DNA of 64,000 nt from CAVVSD01 sp963750895 (lineage in GTDB: Bacteria; Actinomycetota; Thermoleophilia; Solirubrobacterales; Solirubrobacteraceae). Numbering within the stretch: the first letter of the stretch is position 1; every line of letters begins with the position of its first letter. The notes below the pieces were generated by a model, which made no database searches, was not told the origin of the DNA, and saw only the letters and a list, made by a program, of their open reading frames with translations. The DNA is taken from contig CAVVSD010000008.1 in assembly GCA_963750895.1 (NCBI GenBank), forward strand, positions 558,001 to 622,000, read 5' to 3'. The translations under genes and the position numbers were made by a program. Shown one piece after another: positions 8,192-16,985 of the stretch.

Positions 8192-9166
8192 ATGACCACC
8201 ACGCACGACCTCGCGATCGAGGCCGCCGGGCTCACCAAGCGCTTCGGCGCGACGGTCGCGCTCGACGGCGTCGACCTCACCGCTCCCCGCGGCACGGTGC
8301 TCGGCGTCCTGGGCCCGAACGGCGCCGGGAAGACGACCGCCGTCCGGATCCTCGCCACCCTCCTGCGCCCCGACGGCGGCACCGCCCGCGTCGCAGGGCA
8401 CGACATCCTGCGCGACCCCGCGGCCGTCCGCCGCCAGATCGGCCTCACCGGCCAGTACGCCTCCGTCGACGAGCTGCTGACCGGCCGCCAGAACCTCGTG
8501 ATGATCGGGCGCCTGCTCGACCTCAAGCCGCGCGACGCGAAGGCGCGCGCGGCCGAGCTGCTCGACTGGTTCGGCCTCGACGACGCAGCCGACCGCCCCG
8601 CCAAGACCTACTCCGGCGGCATGCGGCGGCGGCTGGACCTGGCCGCGAGCCTCGTCGGGCGCCCGGCCGTCGTGTTCCTCGACGAGCCGACGACCGGCCT
8701 GGACCCGTCCAAGCGCGACGACATGTGGGACGTCGTCCGCGGCCTCGTCCGCGACGGCTCCACCGTCCTGCTCACGACCCAGTACCTCGAGGAGGCCGAC
8801 GAGCTGGCCGACGACATCGTCGTCTTCGACCAGGGCCGCGTCATCGCGCACGGCACGCCCGACGTCCTCAAGCGGATCGCGGGCGACCAGCGCATCACGG
8901 TGCGCCCCGCGAACCCCGAGGCGCTCGCGTTCGTCGCCCAGATCGTCGGGGAGGCGACCGGGACCCACGCCGAGATCACGGCGCGCGGCACCGTCACCGC
9001 CTCCACCCGCGGCGACCGAGGCTTCGCCGCCATCGTCGCCGGCCTCGACAGCGCCGGCATCGCGGTGACGGAGCTGTCCCTGCACCTGCCCAGCCTCGAC
9101 GAGGTCTTCTCCGCGCTCACGCGCAAGGAGACCAAGGGGCGCGTCTTCGAGGAGGTGGCGGCATGA
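8192..9166 (+). CDS. ABC transporter ATP-binding protein, DrrA-type drug exporter
   Basis: A 324-residue ATPase of the daunorubicin-resistance DrrA type. It has Walker A GPNGAGKTT near residue 46, signature YSGGMRRR near 140, Walker B VVFLDEPTTGLDP near 160 and the C-terminal extension typical of DrrA. It should energise export through the following permease, whose ATG overlaps its stop (ATGA). No clear ribosome site precedes the ATG. Five SARP-like repeats end 20 bp upstream, which suggests activation by a BTAD-family regulator. The exported compound is unknown. Confidence 0.92.
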   Translation: MTTTHDLAIEAAGLTKRFGATVALDGVDLTAPRGTVLGVLGPNGAGKTTAVRILATLLRPDGGTARVAGHDILRDPAAVRRQIGLTGQYASVDELLTGRQNLVMIGRLLDLKPRDAKARAAELLDWFGLDDAADRPAKTYSGGMRRRLDLAASLVGRPAVVFLDEPTTGLDPSKRDDMWDVVRGLVRDGSTVLLTTQYLEEADELADDIVVFDQGRVIAHGTPDVLKRIAGDQRITVRPANPEALAFVAQIVGEATGTHAEITARGTVTASTRGDRGFAAIVAGLDSAGIAVTELSLHLPSLDEVFSALTRKETKGRVFEEVAA

Positions 9167-9921
9167 CCACGCTCCGCCACAGTGCCGTCATCGCCAAGCG
9201 CAGCCTGATCGGGACCATGCGGACCCCGGAGGCGCTCGTCGACGTGACGCTGCAGCCGATCATCTTCCTGCTGCTGTTCACCTACGTGTTCGGTGGCGCC
9301 ATCGCCGGCGGCTCGCAGCACGACTACCTCCAGTTCCTGCTCCCGGGCCTGCTGGCCCAGACCATCGCGATGGCCGGCGTGTCGATCGGCGTGAACCTCA
9401 ACACCGACGTCGAGAAGGGCGTCTTCGACCGCTTCCGCAGCCTGCCCATCGCCAGGGCGGTCCCGCTCGTCGGTGCAGTCCTCGCGGACATGGCGCGCTA
9501 CGTCCTGCTCTGCGTCGTGATGCTCGGCTTCGGCTACATCATCGGCTTCCGGGCGACGACGAGCGCTCCGGAGGTGCTGCTCGCCTGCCTGCTCGCGGTC
9601 GCCTTCGCGCTGTGCTTCTGCTGGTCGTCGGTGTTCGTCGGCATGCGTGCGCGCACCGCCGGCGCGGTGCAGGGGATCATGTTCCTCATCGTGCTCCCGC
9701 TCAGCTTCGGCTCGTCGGCCTTCGTGTCGCCGGACTCGATGCCGGGCTGGCTGCAGACGTTCACGGACGTCAACCCGATCACCCACCTCGTCGGCGCGGA
9801 GCGGGCCCTCCTGCTCGGGAGCCCGATGGGCTCACACCTCGCGTGGACGTTCGCGTGGATGGCCGGCCTGCTCGCCGTGTTCGTCCCGCTCGCGCTGCGT
9901 GCCTACCGCAACCGCGTCTAG
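9163..9921 (+). CDS. ABC-2-type transporter permease, DrrB-like
   Basis: A 252-residue integral membrane protein with about six helices and the ABC-2 permease pattern (VFGGAIAGG..., LLPGLLAQTIAM, FDRFRSLPIAR, VNPITHLVGAERALL). It pairs with the preceding ATPase, with a 4-bp ATGA overlap implying translational coupling. The GGAGGTGGCGGC sequence just before the ATG can serve as ribosome site. Its 3' end overlaps the convergent BTAD regulator frame by 90 nt. Confidence 0.92.
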   Translation: MTTLRHSAVIAKRSLIGTMRTPEALVDVTLQPIIFLLLFTYVFGGAIAGGSQHDYLQFLLPGLLAQTIAMAGVSIGVNLNTDVEKGVFDRFRSLPIARAVPLVGAVLADMARYVLLCVVMLGFGYIIGFRATTSAPEVLLACLLAVAFALCFCWSSVFVGMRARTAGAVQGIMFLIVLPLSFGSSAFVSPDSMPGWLQTFTDVNPITHLVGAERALLLGSPMGSHLAWTFAWMAGLLAVFVPLALRAYRNRV

Positions 9922-12900
9922 CGTCGCCGGATCGAGCCGGGCCAGGGCCGCGGCGCGGTCCAGGGCCCGGCCGGCCGCGACGGCGTCGTCCGCGGCGTCG
10001 TCGCCGAGGGCGGCACGCAGCTCGTCGAGGATCGCCGCCGTCTCCGGGTTGTGCAGGTCGTCGGTCCCGCGGAGGCGCATGCACGCGCCGAACATCTCCG
10101 CCGCGACCTGCGGCTGTCCGGACCGCAGCGCCAGCAGCGCCGTCGACTCGCCGACCCGGCCCGCGATCGGCAGGTCCTCCGACGCGACCGCGGCCTGGTA
10201 CGCCCGGTCGAGCTGCTCGCGCGCCGCGTCGAGCTCCCCGTCCTCGACGGTCAGGCGCCCCGCGAACCCGTAGACGATCGCGCGCTGGTGCCCGTGATCG
10301 GGTCGCGCGGGGCTGGCGTCGTCGACCGCGCGCATGGCCTCGTCGCGCAGGGCGCGGGCCGCCTCGCGGTCGCCGAGGCGGCACAGCGTGCCCGCCAGGA
10401 AGACCATGAGCATCTGGCGCTCCTCCTGCGCCCCGGCGTCGTCCAGCGCCTCCTGGAGCAGGTTCCGGGCCGCGACGTGGTCGCCGCGACGCGTCAGGAG
10501 GTCGGCGCGCCGCATGAGCGTCATGCCGCTCGGCGAGCCGGACCCGAGCTCCGCCAGGAGCCGCTCGCTCTCCGCGAGCGCGGTCTCGGCCGCGTCGAGG
10601 TCGCCGTCGAGCATGTGCAGCGAGGCGAGCTCGGAGACCGACGCCGCCAGGCCCCAGCGGTCGCCGGCGGCCCGGAAGCGCTCGATCGCGACGCCGATGT
10701 GCTCGCGCATCTCCCCGAGCTCCCCGAGGTTCTCCGCGATCTGCGCGCGGGCGAACGGCGCCATCGCCCGCAGCCACGGGTCCGGGCTCTCGTCCAGGTC
10801 GTCGAGCATCGCGTTGCCGCGCTCCTGGTCGCCGCCGACGAACGCGACGACCGCCGCGACGATGGCCAGCAGCGGCCGGCCGGTGAAGTCCACCCCGTCG
10901 AGGAGCTCAGCCGCCTGCTTGACCGCCTCGTGCGGATCGACGGGCTGCTCGTCCGGGTCGGTCCAGGCGACGATCGCCTGGGCGAGCAGGCGGTCGAACG
11001 GGTCCGCGTCGCCCTCGGCCGACAGCGCGAAGCGCAGCCATGCGAGCGCGTCCTCGCGGTTGCCGTCGAGCGCCCAGAACCACAGGAGCGTCGTGACCGT
11101 CCGCAGCGCCGTCGCGGCTCCGCCGGTCTCGCCCAGGAACCGCACCCCGGAGAGCACGTTGTCGCGGTCGTCGCGCAGCCGGGCGAGCCACGGCAGCTGG
11201 TCGGGCCCGCGCAGGTGCTCGTCGGCCTGCTGGACGAGCGCGGTGTAGTGCGCCGCGTGCGCCTCGCGCAGGCCCTGCAGCTCGCCCGCGCGCTCGGCCT
11301 CCTCCTCGGCGTACTCGCGGATCGTCTCGAGCATCCGCCAGCGCGACGTGCCCGCACCTCGGACGCCGAGGAGCGAGCGGTCGACGAGCGCGCAGAGCAG
11401 GTCGAAGACCTCGTCGGCGTCCACGCCGTCGCCGGCGCAGACGGCCTCGACGGCGTCGAGCGTCGCGCCGGCTGGGAACACGGAGAGCCGCCGGGCGAGC
11501 CGGCGCTCGGGTTCGCTCAGGAGGTCCCAGCTCCAGTCGACGACCGCGCGCAGCGTCCGCTGCCGGCCCGCCGCGGCTCGGCTGCCGCCGGTCAGGAGGC
11601 GGAAGCGGTCGTGGAGGCGGTCGGAGAGCTCCTGGAGCGACATCGACCGCAGCCGGGCGGCGGCGAGCTCGATCGCCAGCGGCAGGCCGTCGATCCGCCG
11701 GCACACGTCGGCGACGATCGGCGCGGTCGTCTCGTCGAGCGCGAAGTCGGGCGTCGCCGACGCTGCACGCTGCGCGAACAGCAGCACCGCGGCCTCCTCC
11801 TCCAGCGGCCCGACCGGAGCGAGCGCCTCGCCGCCGATCCCCAGCGGCTCGCGGCTCGTCGCGAGGATCCGCAGCCTGGGGCAGCCGGCGAGCAGTCGGT
11901 CGGCGAGCTCCGCCGCGGCCACGACGATGTGCTCGCAGTTGTCGAGCACGAGCAGCGCGTCGCTCACGCCGAGCGCGTCGAGCAGCCGCGACTCCGCGTC
12001 GGCCGCCGCCGTCCGGCGGTCCGGCAGCGTCGCCTCCCGGAGGCCGAGCGCGCCGAGCACGGCCGGCGCGAGGCTCTCGCCGTCTCCGAGGGACGCGAGC
12101 TCGACGAGCCAGGACGTCCCCGGCGCGCGGGCCGCGAGCTCGAGGGCGAGCCGGGTCTTGCCCGCGCCGCCGGTCCCGACGAGCGTCACGAGCCGATGCC
12201 GCGAGAGGAGATCCGAGGCCCGCTGCAGGTCCGCCTCGCGGCCGACGAAGCTCGTCCGCGCCGCCGGCAGGTTCCCGCGGGGCGGCGGTGCGGGCGCGAC
12301 CGCGACCTCACCCATGAGGACCGCCATGTGCGCCTCCTGCAGCACGGCGGAGGGGGTGGCCCCGAGCTCGTCGTCGAGCGCAGTGCGCAGCGCCTCGTAG
12401 GCGGCCAGCGCATCAGCCTGGCGCCCCGACTCGGCCAGCGCCCGCATGCGCAGCGCGCCCAGGCGCTCGTGGAGCGGGTGCTCGTCGGCCAGCTCGGTCA
12501 GCTCCGCGACGTGCTCGGCCGCCGCGCCCTGCTCGGCGGCGGCGGTCAGCAGGTCGATGCGCGCGGCGAGCCGCAGGTCGTGCAGACGCAGCCCGTCCGC
12601 CACCGGCTCTCCGCGCCAGAGGTCCAGCGCCTCGGCCAGCAGCCGCCCGGCGCCGGCGGGGTCACCCGCGCGAAGCGCGGCCGCGCCCTCGCGCGCGAGC
12701 CGCTCGAACCGCAGCGCGTCGACGGAGTCGGGCGTCAGCGCCAGCCGGTAGCCGGCCGCCTCCTGGACGATGAGCGCCGGATCCCCGAGCGCCCTGCGCA
12801 GACGCGAGACGAGCGACTGGAGCGCGTGCTGCACGTCGCGCGGCGGGTCGCCCTCCCACACGGCGTCGGCCAGCGCGCCGTGGGACACGGGACGCCCCGC

Positions 12901-13005
12901 GTCGATCGCGAGCCGGGCCAGGAGCGCCTGCAGCCTGCCGCCGGCGATCTCGCGCGACGCTCCGTCGTGCTCCACCAGCAGCGGGCCCAGGATCGAGACG
13001 TGCAC
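9832..13005 (-). CDS. large BTAD (SARP-like) transcriptional regulator with NB-ARC ATPase and TPR repeats
   Basis: About 1057 residues. An OmpR-type winged helix (about 1-90) and BTAD domain (about 95-240) are followed by an NTPase with P-loop VGTGGAGKTRLA near 275 and Walker-B-like LLVLDNCEH, then long TPR-like helical repeats to the C-terminus. This is the AfsR/large-SARP architecture, known to activate secondary-metabolite genes. GTG at 13005 was chosen because family homology starts VHVSILGPL; an upstream GTG at 13038 is also in frame. The last 30 residues (RERDEHGEQAGHPRERP) look non-native and overlap the exporter gene. Probable target: the exporter promoter with heptamer repeats (inference). 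Confidence 0.88.
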   Translation of the reverse strand: MHVSILGPLLVEHDGASREIAGGRLQALLARLAIDAGRPVSHGALADAVWEGDPPRDVQHALQSLVSRLRRALGDPALIVQEAAGYRLALTPDSVDALRFERLAREGAAALRAGDPAGAGRLLAEALDLWRGEPVADGLRLHDLRLAARIDLLTAAAEQGAAAEHVAELTELADEHPLHERLGALRMRALAESGRQADALAAYEALRTALDDELGATPSAVLQEAHMAVLMGEVAVAPAPPPRGNLPAARTSFVGREADLQRASDLLSRHRLVTLVGTGGAGKTRLALELAARAPGTSWLVELASLGDGESLAPAVLGALGLREATLPDRRTAAADAESRLLDALGVSDALLVLDNCEHIVVAAAELADRLLAGCPRLRILATSREPLGIGGEALAPVGPLEEEAAVLLFAQRAASATPDFALDETTAPIVADVCRRIDGLPLAIELAAARLRSMSLQELSDRLHDRFRLLTGGSRAAAGRQRTLRAVVDWSWDLLSEPERRLARRLSVFPAGATLDAVEAVCAGDGVDADEVFDLLCALVDRSLLGVRGAGTSRWRMLETIREYAEEEAERAGELQGLREAHAAHYTALVQQADEHLRGPDQLPWLARLRDDRDNVLSGVRFLGETGGAATALRTVTTLLWFWALDGNREDALAWLRFALSAEGDADPFDRLLAQAIVAWTDPDEQPVDPHEAVKQAAELLDGVDFTGRPLLAIVAAVVAFVGGDQERGNAMLDDLDESPDPWLRAMAPFARAQIAENLGELGEMREHIGVAIERFRAAGDRWGLAASVSELASLHMLDGDLDAAETALAESERLLAELGSGSPSGMTLMRRADLLTRRGDHVAARNLLQEALDDAGAQEERQMLMVFLAGTLCRLGDREAARALRDEAMRAVDDASPARPDHGHQRAIVYGFAGRLTVEDGELDAAREQLDRAYQAAVASEDLPIAGRVGESTALLALRSGQPQVAAEMFGACMRLRGTDDLHNPETAAILDELRAALGDDAADDAVAAGRALDRAAALARLDPATLDAVAVGTQRERDEHGEQAGHPRERPREV

Positions 13006-13040
13006 ACCGAGAGGATCGCAGCGCGTGCACGTGGGCACTC

Positions 13041-14237
13041 TCAGTGCACGGACGGCACGTGCCCGAGGGAGACCTCGCCGACGAAGCCGTACGCGCGGTT
13101 CGCCCCGAGCGGGTGCATGAACGCGCCGGCCCGGACGTCGCGGTACAGCCGCGAGATCGGGTGGGTGTTGCGGTACCCGGCGCCGCCGGTCAGCGCGAGC
13201 GAGCCGTCGACGATGCGCACGGCCGTCTCGTTGATGAACGTCTTGGCGCCCTGGATCTCGGCGAAGACCTCCTCGAGGGCGCCGTCGCCGGCGTCGAGGT
13301 GCCCTTCGGCCACGAGGGCGGCGCGCGACAGGCTCGCCCGTGCGGCGCCGAGGCCGATCGCGCCCTCCGCCACGAGGATCTGCGACCGGGCGTCGAGGTC
13401 GCGGTCGGCGAGCGGCCGGGTGGCGATCTCGTACGCGGACTCCGCGATGCCCAGCGACGCCGCGGCGTGGAACAGCCCGGCCGTCAGGTTGGACTCCAGG
13501 TAGGCCTCGTGGCTGCCGACCGGGAACCCGCCGCGCAGCGCGGACGCGGGCAGCTCGACCTCGTCGAACGTCACCGAGTGGCTGCCGGACGCGCGCATGC
13601 CCAGCGCGTCCCAGTCGTCGTGGATCACGACGCCGGGCGAGGACGCGGGGATGCGCGCGTAGCCGTAGCGCTCCCTGCCCTCGTCGTCGACGAACGAGAC
13701 CGTCGTGAACAGCACGGTCGCCGCCGGCGACATCGTGCAGAAGATCTTCGCCCCGTCGACGCGCCAGCCCGACTCGGTGCGCGTGGCGGTGGTCACCGGA
13801 TGGGTGAGGTCCTGGCCCGGCTCGCTGACGGCGGTCGCGATGATCGCGCCCTCGTGGACGACCTCGGTGAGCGTCTCGCCGAACGCGGAGGCGCGACGGA
13901 CGTCGCCGAGCGCGGCGGCCATGCGCCAGCGACGGGCGACGTTGCCGAGGACGGCCATGTGCATGTTCACGCCGATGGCGAGCGAGGCGTCGCCGCGGGC
14001 GAGGCGCGAGGCGGCGACGACGAGGTCGTGCAGCGAGTCGACGCCGAGGCCGCCGAGCTCGCTCGGGACCGGGGCGGTGAAGTAGCGGGCGCGCTGCAGC
14101 GCGGCGATCCCCTCGAAGGGGTAGCTGGCGTCGCGGTCGTGCTCCGGCGCGGCGACGGCGAGCTCGGCTGCGAGCTGCTCGGCGAGGGCGACGAGATCGG
14201 CGCCGGACCGCGTCCGGGCGCTCAGCTGGATCGGCAT
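13041..14237 (-). CDS. acyl-CoA dehydrogenase family protein
   Basis: A 398-residue flavoprotein of acyl-CoA dehydrogenase fold, with N-terminal helical, central beta (DGAKIFCTMSPAATVLFTTV) and C-terminal helical domains (GGAGYRNTHPISRLYRDVRAGAFMHP near the end). It could be a dehydrogenase or an FMNH2-dependent monooxygenase of the SfnB/DszC type; the catalytic base was not assigned. AAGGAG precedes the ATG. It lies in a same-strand block between an OsmC gene (71 bp) and the large BTAD regulator (35 bp), possibly one transcript. Confidence 0.87.
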   Translation of the reverse strand: MPIQLSARTRSGADLVALAEQLAAELAVAAPEHDRDASYPFEGIAALQRARYFTAPVPSELGGLGVDSLHDLVVAASRLARGDASLAIGVNMHMAVLGNVARRWRMAAALGDVRRASAFGETLTEVVHEGAIIATAVSEPGQDLTHPVTTATRTESGWRVDGAKIFCTMSPAATVLFTTVSFVDDEGRERYGYARIPASSPGVVIHDDWDALGMRASGSHSVTFDEVELPASALRGGFPVGSHEAYLESNLTAGLFHAAASLGIAESAYEIATRPLADRDLDARSQILVAEGAIGLGAARASLSRAALVAEGHLDAGDGALEEVFAEIQGAKTFINETAVRIVDGSLALTGGAGYRNTHPISRLYRDVRAGAFMHPLGANRAYGFVGEVSLGHVPSVH

Positions 14238-14308
14238 GGGAGGTCTCCTTGCGGGGGGTGTCGGCCCCGGCCGGGCGCGGTGCGTCCCGGCCGGGTGGGG
14301 GGTGCCGA

Positions 14309-14875
14309 TCAGGGGGTGACGACGTCCACGTGGACGGGCACGCCGGTCGTCAGCGTGTCGAAGACGGCGGAGCGGGCTGCGGCGCGGCGGACGACCTCGC
14401 GCAGCTTCTCGTCGGAGGCATCGCCCTCGACGGTGAAGGTGACGCGGATGTCCGTGAAGCGGTTGGGGACGTCGTCGTTCAGGCCGAGCGCGCCCTGGAC
14501 GTCCATGTCGCCCTCGAGCGTGGACTCGACGCGGGTGAGCGGCACCTTGCGGGCCGCGGCGACGTAGACGAGCGACGTCGTGAGGCACGCGGCGAGGGCG
14601 TGCAGCAGGTACTCGGCCGGGTTCGGGCCGGTGTCGGTGCCGCAGAGGATCGCGGGCTCGCCGGCGTCCGCGGTGAACGCCTCGTCGCGCGAGGTGTCCT
14701 CCTGGCAGGCGGCGTAGAAGTCCTTGATCGTGGAGCGGTTGTGCGCGCCGTCGATCCACTCGTTGCTGACGCGCCACGTGAACGCGGCGAGCTCGGGCTG
14801 CGACTTCACCGCGTCGAGCGTCCCGAAGAGCTGCTCCGTGTCGACGCCGTTGCGAATCGTCTCCGTCACCTGCAT
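14309..14875 (-). CDS. OsmC-family protein
   Basis: A 188-residue OsmC/Ohr-fold protein. Cys78 (AILCGTDTGPNPAEYLLHAL) and Cys97 (HALAACLTTSL) fit the pair of cysteines used for organic hydroperoxide reduction, and Cys57 is extra. A good AGGAGG lies 9 nt before the ATG. It is transcribed with the acyl-CoA dehydrogenase homologue downstream and a BTAD regulator upstream (59 bp). A role in thiol-based peroxide defence is the family expectation and is not shown here. Confidence 0.9.
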   Translation of the reverse strand: MQVTETIRNGVDTEQLFGTLDAVKSQPELAAFTWRVSNEWIDGAHNRSTIKDFYAACQEDTSRDEAFTADAGEPAILCGTDTGPNPAEYLLHALAACLTTSLVYVAAARKVPLTRVESTLEGDMDVQGALGLNDDVPNRFTDIRVTFTVEGDASDEKLREVVRRAAARSAVFDTLTTGVPVHVDVVTP

Positions 14876-14934
14876 CTGGGGCCTCCTGGCCGTCGGTTGC
14901 AGGGCGGAGTGGATCGGGGCGCGGTTACTCCGGG

Positions 14935-16941
14935 CTAGGCGGCCGGTAACCGCCCGGTAATCGCGCCGGTGACCGCCTCGTAGAGCCGCCATTCCTGCGG
15001 GACGTCGCGGACCGGCAGGCGGACGGTCCCGCGCTCCGTGAACTCCATGCCGGAGCCGGCGACGAGGTCGCGGACGGTCGACGACACGAGCACCTCGCCG
15101 GCCGTCGCGACGGACGCGACGCCGTCGGCGAGCTGGACCGGCACGCCGGTGAGGACGTCGCCGTCGACCTCGCACTCACCGGTGTGCAGCCCGGCCGATG
15201 CCTCGACGCCCAGCGCGCGGGCGTGGGCGACGATCGCCTGCGCGCAGCGGATCGCCCGCGCGGGCCCGTCGAACGTCGCGCGCAGAGCACCGGCGGCCGC
15301 CGGGATCTCCGTCCCCCGGAACCGGCCGACATGCCCGCGCAGCAGCGGCACCCGCGTGTCGGGGGCGCGGGCGTGCAGCACGGTGGCGAGCACCCGGTCG
15401 GGCTCGGCCTCGGCCTCTGCCGTGGCGAGATGCGCCTCGATCTCGCGCAGCACGTCCTCCTGGTCGCCCTCCCACGGCAGGTGGTCCGGCCCCGGCAGCT
15501 CGCTCACGCGCGCGCCCGGCATGAGCGTGCCCATGTAGCGCGTCGCCTCGCGCAGGTACTCCTCCGCCCGGTAGAGGACGAGCGAGGGCGCCTGGATCGT
15601 GGGCAGGACGTGCCGGATGTCGATCTCCAGGTTCATGCGCGTGATCTGCGCCGCCGCGCCGGGGCTCGCGCCGCGCACGAGGTAGGAGCCGTACCACCGG
15701 ATCGCCTCCTCGTCGTCGGCGACCGTCGGGGCGCGCTCCGCGAGGAAGCGGCGCGCGGCCGGGACGCCCCACTCCTCGGGCGTGAACGACTGCTGCGGGA
15801 TGTCGATCGGGTAGTCGGGCGCCGGCAGCCGCCGGGCGAAGGAGCCCATGACCACCAGCGCCGCCGTCCGCGCGGGGTAGGTCGCGGCGAACAGCGCGGA
15901 CATCGGCCCGCCCTCGCTCACGCCGAGCACCGCCGCGCGCTCGGAGCCGACGGCGTCGAGCACCGCGCGCATGTCGTCCATGCGCTCCTCGAGCGGCGCG
16001 ATCCCGGCGACGCGGTCCGACAGCCCGGTGCCGCGCTTGTCGAACAGGATGAGGCGGCCCATGCCGGCGAGCCGCTCGTAGAAGCGCGCGATCTCGGGTC
16101 GCTCCCAGCCCGGCTGGAAGCTGCACACCCAGCCGTGCACCAGCACGATGTCCAGCGGCCCGTCCCCGACCACCTGGTAGGCGATCGAGAGGTCGCCGCT
16201 GGCGACGTAGCTCACGGCGCGGTCCGGCGGCCGAGCGGGTGCCGGCGCCGGCGGCGCGGACTCGTCCTGACGCAGCATCGACAGCTCGAGGGCGCGGAGC
16301 TCGGCCGACGGCTCGATGCCCAGCTCCTCGTCGAGCGTCGCGCGGAACGCGCGGTAGGTGGCCAGCGCGTCGGCCTGGCGGCCGGAGCGGTACAGCGCGA
16401 GCATGAGCAGCCGCCGGGGGCGCTCGCGCAGCGGGTTCGCCGCGACGAGCCCCTCGAGCTCGGGCACGAGCGAGCCGTGCTCGCCGCGGGCCAGGTCGGC
16501 GTCGACGCGGTCCTCCAGGGCGCCGAGGCGCAGGTCCTCCAGGCGCGCGCCCTCACGGGCCGCGAACGGCTCGCTGAACTCGGCGAGCGCCGGCCCGCGC
16601 CACAGCGCCAGGGCGTCGTCCAGGCGCCCCGCCGCGCGCAGCTCGTCGAAGCGCTCGAGGTCGGTCGCGCCGTGCAGGACGTAGCCCGGCGCACGGGTCT
16701 GCAGCGCACCGGCCGGCAGCACCTTGCGCAGCTGCGAGACGGCGACGTGGATCATCTTCACGGCCGTCGGCGGCTGGTGCTCGCCCCACAGGTCCTCGAG
16801 CAGCGTGTCGACCGAGACGGTCCGCCCGGGCTCGAGCGCGAGCCGGGCGAGCAGCGCGCGCTGCCGCGGCCCGCCGAGGCTGACGGGCGCGCCGTCGTCG
16901 CGGACCTCCAGCGGCCCGAGGATGAGGACGTCCGTGGTCAG
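14935..16941 (-). CDS. BTAD regulator fused to alpha/beta hydrolase and degenerate nucleotide-cyclase domain
   Basis: About 668 residues in three parts: a winged-helix plus BTAD module (1-240), an alpha/beta hydrolase (about 245-470, nucleophile elbow GVSEGG near 338) and a class III cyclase-like region (about 480-660, ATFDGPARAIRCA, GLHTGE, AGEVLVSSTVRDL). The metal-binding aspartate segments of active cyclases (FTDIVGST and GDG) are absent, so the last part is probably a non-catalytic sensor. No ATG, GTG or TTG is in frame before the winged helix. The frame opens after a stop at 16972, and a CTG at 16941 lies 7 nt after a TAGGGT box, so a CTG start is proposed. A GTG at 16761 would lose the DNA-binding helix. 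Confidence 0.78.
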   Translation of the reverse strand: MTTDVLILGPLEVRDDGAPVSLGGPRQRALLARLALEPGRTVSVDTLLEDLWGEHQPPTAVKMIHVAVSQLRKVLPAGALQTRAPGYVLHGATDLERFDELRAAGRLDDALALWRGPALAEFSEPFAAREGARLEDLRLGALEDRVDADLARGEHGSLVPELEGLVAANPLRERPRRLLMLALYRSGRQADALATYRAFRATLDEELGIEPSAELRALELSMLRQDESAPPAPAPARPPDRAVSYVASGDLSIAYQVVGDGPLDIVLVHGWVCSFQPGWERPEIARFYERLAGMGRLILFDKRGTGLSDRVAGIAPLEERMDDMRAVLDAVGSERAAVLGVSEGGPMSALFAATYPARTAALVVMGSFARRLPAPDYPIDIPQQSFTPEEWGVPAARRFLAERAPTVADDEEAIRWYGSYLVRGASPGAAAQITRMNLEIDIRHVLPTIQAPSLVLYRAEEYLREATRYMGTLMPGARVSELPGPDHLPWEGDQEDVLREIEAHLATAEAEAEPDRVLATVLHARAPDTRVPLLRGHVGRFRGTEIPAAAGALRATFDGPARAIRCAQAIVAHARALGVEASAGLHTGECEVDGDVLTGVPVQLADGVASVATAGEVLVSSTVRDLVAGSGMEFTERGTVRLPVRDVPQEWRLYEAVTGAITGRLPAA

Positions 16942-16948
16942 TCGCGCG

Positions 16949-16954
16949 ACCCTA
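16949..16954 (-). promoter_or_regulatory. putative -10 box (TAGGGT) for the BTAD-hydrolase gene
   Basis: TAGGGT on the minus strand ends 7 nt before the proposed CTG start, the same spacing seen at the TetR and aminotransferase genes. It supports a leaderless message starting at that CTG. Confidence 0.45.
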
Positions 16955-16972
16955 TCCCCTTGGACCGGTGCC

Positions 16973-16978
16973 TAGCAT
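16973..16978 (+). promoter_or_regulatory. putative leaderless -10 box (TAGCAT) of the aminotransferase gene
   Basis: TAGCAT ends 7 nt before the ATG with no ribosome site between. Only 18 bp separate it from the opposing TAGGGT, so the two divergent promoters must overlap. Confidence 0.45.
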
Positions 16979-16985
16979 TCGGCGC

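Noticed and set aside
8143..9921. A single long ORF suggesting a DrrA-DrrB fusion
   Set aside because: Its first half is out of frame with the ATPase motifs and Arg/Pro-rich. The permease starts at 9163 with an ATGA overlap, so these are two genes.
10051..13503. A 1150-codon plus-strand open frame
   Set aside because: Lies opposite the BTAD regulator, has low-complexity Arg/Glu/Gln composition and no recognisable domain. It is a mirror of the GC-rich codons.
14255..14300. Repeated CCCGGCCGGG elements between the OsmC and acyl-CoA dehydrogenase-like genes as regulatory repeats
   Set aside because: Low-complexity G/C sequence without A/T content or T-run; expected by chance at this base composition.
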